Shown here piece by piece: positions 60,793 to 64,000 of a stretch of 64,000 nt of DNA; the stretch's first letter is position 1; every line of letters starts with the position of its first letter. This DNA is from CAZCPB01 sp044223975. Lineage in GTDB: Bacteria > Planctomycetota > Phycisphaerae > Phycisphaerales > UBA1924. The DNA lies in contig JBGALI010000007.1 in assembly GCA_044223975.1 (NCBI GenBank), positions 124,001 to 188,000 of the forward strand, read 5' to 3'. Both the position numbers and the translations under genes were made by a program. Under the pieces are notes generated by a model. It saw only the letters and a list, made by a program, of their open reading frames with translations. It had not been told where the DNA came from and made no database searches.

Positions 60793-61779
60793 ATGACGAA
60801 ATCGCCGAATCACCTCGCGCTTGCGGCCCTGGCCGGAGCGATCGGCAATCTCCCCGGATTTGCGGCGCGGGCTGATCCGCCGGACGATGGGCATAGCGTC
60901 GTTTCCGCCGAGGGGACCGAGGCGGAGGCTGGCCCAAACGTCGGGTGGCAGCCCAAGGCGCCGCGCCCTTCGGGAGAAGAGGAAGCCGCGACACCCGGTG
61001 GGGCCGAGCCGAGCCGGTTTCACCTCTCGCTGGGGGCGGACTACACGACCGCGTACTTCAACCGCGGCTACAACGTGGAGGACTCGGGGTGGATTGTGCA
61101 GCCGTTCGTGGACGCGTCGTTGGACGTCTTCCGGCTGGAGGACGGGACGATCTCGATCACCATGGGAACGTGGAACTCGTTCCAAGGCGAGGCGACCGAC
61201 GCCGGTACGACCGACCGCTTCACGAAGTACTGGTACGAGTGCGACTTGTACGCGGGCGTGGGTTTGACGGCCGGCCACTGGGATTTCCAGGCGCGGTACT
61301 ACGCCTACACCAGCCCCTCGGACGCGTTCGAGACCATCGAAGAAATTTACTTCAGCGGCGCCTTTGACGACACGGAACTTCTCGGGGCGTGGGCCATGCA
61401 GCCCTCGGCCATCGTCGCGATCGAGGTTGGCGACGTCGCCAATGACGGCGAGGGCACCGGCTCGTATCTCCAGCTGGGTGTCGCGCCGGGCTTCACGTTC
61501 GACGCCGGGTCCGTGACCGACGTCGCGATGTCGTTCCCGGCGTCGGTCGGCCTGAGTCTCCACGACTATTACGAGGGACCCGACGGCGAAAACGATGTCT
61601 TCGGCTACGCCGGCGTGGGTGTCACCCTGGGCGTGCCGCTGCCCATCGACAAGTCTTGGGGACAGTGGACGCTCCGGGCCGGTGTCCAGGGGCTGTACCT
61701 CGGCGGTGTCACGAGCGAGGCCAACGACGGCAACCACTTCGAGGTGATCGGGACCGCGGGCGTCACGGTTGAGTTCTAG
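60793..61779 (+). CDS. Outer-membrane beta-barrel protein
   Basis: The 328-residue product has a signal peptide (LALAALAGAIGNLPGFAARA), an acidic/Pro-rich spacer (about 30-75) and then regular amphipathic beta strands rich in Tyr, Phe, Trp and Gly (LSLGADYTTAYFNRGYNV; FQARYYAYTSP), ending in a terminal Phe (VTVEF), the usual signal for outer-membrane insertion. It could be a porin or a sensor-linked outer-membrane protein. It lies 43 bp upstream of the histidine kinase gene. The start is uncertain; a GTG 17 codons earlier is possible. Confidence 0.72.
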   Translation: MTKSPNHLALAALAGAIGNLPGFAARADPPDDGHSVVSAEGTEAEAGPNVGWQPKAPRPSGEEEAATPGGAEPSRFHLSLGADYTTAYFNRGYNVEDSGWIVQPFVDASLDVFRLEDGTISITMGTWNSFQGEATDAGTTDRFTKYWYECDLYAGVGLTAGHWDFQARYYAYTSPSDAFETIEEIYFSGAFDDTELLGAWAMQPSAIVAIEVGDVANDGEGTGSYLQLGVAPGFTFDAGSVTDVAMSFPASVGLSLHDYYEGPDGENDVFGYAGVGVTLGVPLPIDKSWGQWTLRAGVQGLYLGGVTSEANDGNHFEVIGTAGVTVEF

Positions 61780-61822
61780 ATCGATCGGCGCGGTCACCGC
61801 GCGGCACGGGGGACAGCACGCG

Positions 61823-63727
61823 ATGCAACTCAGGCTGAAACTCACGCTCCTGCTCGGCGCGGTCATCGCCGTGTCCGTGACCTCGAACTACGCGATCCAG
61901 CGGATCGCGGTGGTCCCGAGCTTCCGCGCGCTCGAGCATGAGGACGCGATCGAGGATTGGCAGCGGTGCCAGAACGCCATCGCCAGGGACCAGGAGGCGC
62001 TGTCGGCGCTCTGCTTTGACTGGGCTTCATGGGACGATGCCTACGGCTTCGTCTTGGACAAGAACCCGGCGTTCTTCGACGCGAACCTCAAGAACTCCGA
62101 GTGGTTTGTGGATCAGAAGATCGACGTGCTGTACTTCTGCCGGCCCGACGGCACGGTGTACTGGAGGCACGTCGCCGACCTCGATTCCGGAGCGCCGGCC
62201 ACGCTCGCGTGGATGCCGGCAGATCGCCTGCCACCCGACCACCCCCTGATGGCGGTGACGGCCTCGAAGGAGAGCAGGGTCGATGGCATGATCCGCACCG
62301 AACTGGGCTTTGTGATGATGTCGGCGCGGCCGATCCTCACGAGCAAGAACGAGGGACCGCTGGCCGGGGTGCTCGTTTTCGGGCGGAGATTGAACGTGGA
62401 GACCGTGGCCGCGCTGCGGGAGCAGACCGGCGTCCACTTCGATATCCGCGACCCGGCGGGGCCGGGCCTCTTGGCGCGCGAGCGCGCGGGGGTCGCCGAG
62501 GCGATCGCGAACGACGGGCCGGTTGAGGAGCTCATCGATGCCGATCACCTGGCGGTCCGCGGTGTCGTCGCGGGTCTCGACCGCACGCCGGTGATGCTGA
62601 TCCAGACCTCCGGCGAGCGGCACATCTCGCGACGGGGTCACGAGGCGCTGGCGTTTGCGACCTGGTCGCTGGTGGCGTCGGGGCTGCTGACGCTGGTCGC
62701 GCTGCTGTTTGCCATGCGTTGGCTCGTGATCGGACCGTTGGGGTCGCTCACGCGGCACGCGACGAGTGTCGGCGAGAGCGGGCACCTCGGCGGGCGGATC
62801 GACCTCAAGCGCAGCGACGAACTGGGCACCCTTGCGCGGGCGTACGACCGGATGCTCGAGCAGCTCGAGGAGTTCCGGGCGAACTCGGTCACCATGTCGC
62901 GCCAGGCGGGAATGGCAGAGGTTGCCGCTGGCGTGCTCCACAATGTCGGCAACGCCATGACCAACGTGGGAGTGCTGGCCGAGACTCTGGGCTCGAAAGT
63001 GGCCAGGTCCAAGGCCTCGAGCCTTACCAAGGTCTCCGCGCTCCTCGAGGAGCATAAGGATGATTTGCCGGCGTTCTTCGGCGAGGGCCGGCAAGGGCAG
63101 CAGTTGCCGGGGTACATCGCGCAGCTGGCCGACCATCTGAGCAGCGAGATGGCGGACGTTCATCGCGATCTCATGGGCCTGCGCGAGGGCCTGCAGCACG
63201 TCAAGCTGATCGTCGCGTCCCACCAGAGCATTGCCAAGCCGTCGAACTTCGTCGAGGAAGTCGACCTGTCGGAGGTGGTCGCCGGATCGCTCGTGCTCGT
63301 CGAGCCTTCGTTCCGCCGGCACGGCATCGCCGTCGAGGTCGAAGCAGCGCCGCGATCACGGGTCCGGTGCGACCGCTCGAAGCTGTCGCAGGTGCTGGTG
63401 AACCTCCTGACGAACGCGAAGGAGGCGATGATCTCCGCGAAGATTCCCGCGCCGCGCGTGCGGGTCCGGGCCGGAGTGGACGACGGGACCGCGTTCGTGG
63501 AGGTCATCGACAACGGCCCGGGCATCGATCCCCAGCATCGGGACAGGCTGTTCAGCAAAGGCTTCTCGACCAAGGCCGAGGGGCACGGCATCGGGCTGCA
63601 CCACAGCTGGCTGGCGGTCCGCGAAATGAGCGGGACGCTCGGTGTCGCCGAGCCCGAGCCGGGACGCGGCGCCACTTTCCGACTCGAACTGCCGGCCAAC
63701 GCCGGCGCGGAGCTCGTCGACGCATGA
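61823..63727 (+). CDS. CHASE4-HAMP sensor histidine kinase
   Basis: The 634-residue protein has a membrane helix at about 8-28, a periplasmic CHASE4 domain (hallmark LCFDWASWDDAYGFV), a second helix near 275-300, a HAMP domain (GPLGSLTRHATSVGES), a phosphoacceptor motif AGVLHNVGNAMTNV with His373, and a HATPase domain (LVNLLTNAKEAM, DNGPGIDP, GHGIGLHHS). The acceptor reads H-N where most kinases have H-E or H-D, a variant seen in other sensor families. It overlaps the response regulator by 4 bp (ATGA). Confidence 0.92.
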   Translation: MQLRLKLTLLLGAVIAVSVTSNYAIQRIAVVPSFRALEHEDAIEDWQRCQNAIARDQEALSALCFDWASWDDAYGFVLDKNPAFFDANLKNSEWFVDQKIDVLYFCRPDGTVYWRHVADLDSGAPATLAWMPADRLPPDHPLMAVTASKESRVDGMIRTELGFVMMSARPILTSKNEGPLAGVLVFGRRLNVETVAALREQTGVHFDIRDPAGPGLLARERAGVAEAIANDGPVEELIDADHLAVRGVVAGLDRTPVMLIQTSGERHISRRGHEALAFATWSLVASGLLTLVALLFAMRWLVIGPLGSLTRHATSVGESGHLGGRIDLKRSDELGTLARAYDRMLEQLEEFRANSVTMSRQAGMAEVAAGVLHNVGNAMTNVGVLAETLGSKVARSKASSLTKVSALLEEHKDDLPAFFGEGRQGQQLPGYIAQLADHLSSEMADVHRDLMGLREGLQHVKLIVASHQSIAKPSNFVEEVDLSEVVAGSLVLVEPSFRRHGIAVEVEAAPRSRVRCDRSKLSQVLVNLLTNAKEAMISAKIPAPRVRVRAGVDDGTAFVEVIDNGPGIDPQHRDRLFSKGFSTKAEGHGIGLHHSWLAVREMSGTLGVAEPEPGRGATFRLELPANAGAELVDA

Positions 63728-64000
63728 ACCCGAGCATCCCTGCTTCCAATCGAATCCTCGTCATCGACGATGAACGCACCATCCACGAGGCGTACCGCGC
63801 AATCCTCTGCGGCGAAGAGAGAACCAGCGCCGCCTTGGACGCGATGGACGCCGCGCTGTTCGGCACGACGGCACAGGCGCCCGGCCCGCCGGCCCCGCGC
63901 TTCGAACTCGACGTTGCGTCGCAAGGGCAGGAGGGACTTGCGATGCTCCGCGCCGCGGCGGCCGAGGGACGCCCGTACCGCATGGCGTTCGTCGACATGC
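63724..64000 (+). CDS. Response regulator, 5' part
   Basis: The ATG overlaps the stop of the kinase gene. The 92 visible codons show a receiver-domain start (RILVIDDERTIHEAYRAIL), an unusual inserted segment of about 40 residues rich in Ala/Pro (around 30-60), and the phosphoacceptor strand (RMAFVDM, Asp91). The gene continues beyond the window, so its output domain is unknown. It is the likely partner of the histidine kinase. Confidence 0.88.
   Translation, partial: MNPSIPASNRILVIDDERTIHEAYRAILCGEERTSAALDAMDAALFGTTAQAPGPPAPRFELDVASQGQEGLAMLRAAAAEGRPYRMAFVDM

Overview
The window is compact, high-GC bacterial chromosome with no insertion sequence, prophage, rRNA operon or CRISPR array. Several features together suggest a planctomycete, most likely of the Phycisphaerae (inference from gene content, not from a marker gene). 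These are an ECF-type sigma factor beside a membrane Ser/Thr kinase, tandem prepilin-like proteins with a conserved C-terminal aspartate/histidine motif, bactofilins, a long overlapping type II secretion operon, and an envelope with both a rod system (mreBCD) and a remnant of the division/cell-wall cluster (rsmH, ftsL, ftsI).

Layout. 1-4327: the end of a DUF155/RMD1-like gene, mreB-mreC-mreD and a coiled-coil membrane protein. 4813-8160: sigma factor and kinase pair. 8167-15301: trpD, two bactofilin-type genes, a Pmp3-like peptide, a dehydrogenase lacking a catalytic zinc ligand, a HEAT lipoprotein, a proline-rich membrane protein, an orphan ABC ATPase and an NAD(P)-binding protein. 15310-29097: a 12-gene minus-strand type II secretion operon, gspE-F-G-H-I-J-K-L-M-C-D plus a lipoprotein, mostly joined by ATGA/GTGA overlaps. 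29307-32048: two paralogous exported helical proteins. 32255-36414: OppB- and OppA-like transport genes and a repeat protein. 36659-46907: permease, 3D-domain protein, Skp-like chaperone, M29 aminopeptidase, FkbM methyltransferase, two tandem prepilin-like genes, two tail-anchored DUF2007-like genes, a saccharopine-dehydrogenase-like enzyme and SppA. 46951-51484: rsmH, a LysM protein, ftsL, ftsI. 51679-55613: DUF5989 peptide, ferredoxin-NADP reductase-like flavoprotein, HtpX, an SDR, a membrane protein and tRNA-Gly(CCC). 55725-60528: a two-gene 2-oxoacid oxidation unit in which the IorB subunit is fused to both halves of an ADP-forming acyl-CoA synthetase. 60793-64000: an outer-membrane barrel protein, a CHASE4 histidine kinase and the start of its response regulator.

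How it fits together. Much of the window serves the envelope: wall elongation and septation (Mre, FtsI/FtsL), periplasmic quality control (SppA, HtpX, Skp-like), secretion (T2SS) and peptide uptake. The IorA/IorB-ACD unit would oxidise aryl- or 2-oxoacids to acyl-CoA and conserve the thioester as ATP. Many first genes of transcription units lack a Shine-Dalgarno sequence and carry a TAnnnT-like -10 box only 5-8 nt before the start codon, which suggests leaderless mRNAs; genes inside operons use ordinary ribosome-binding sites.
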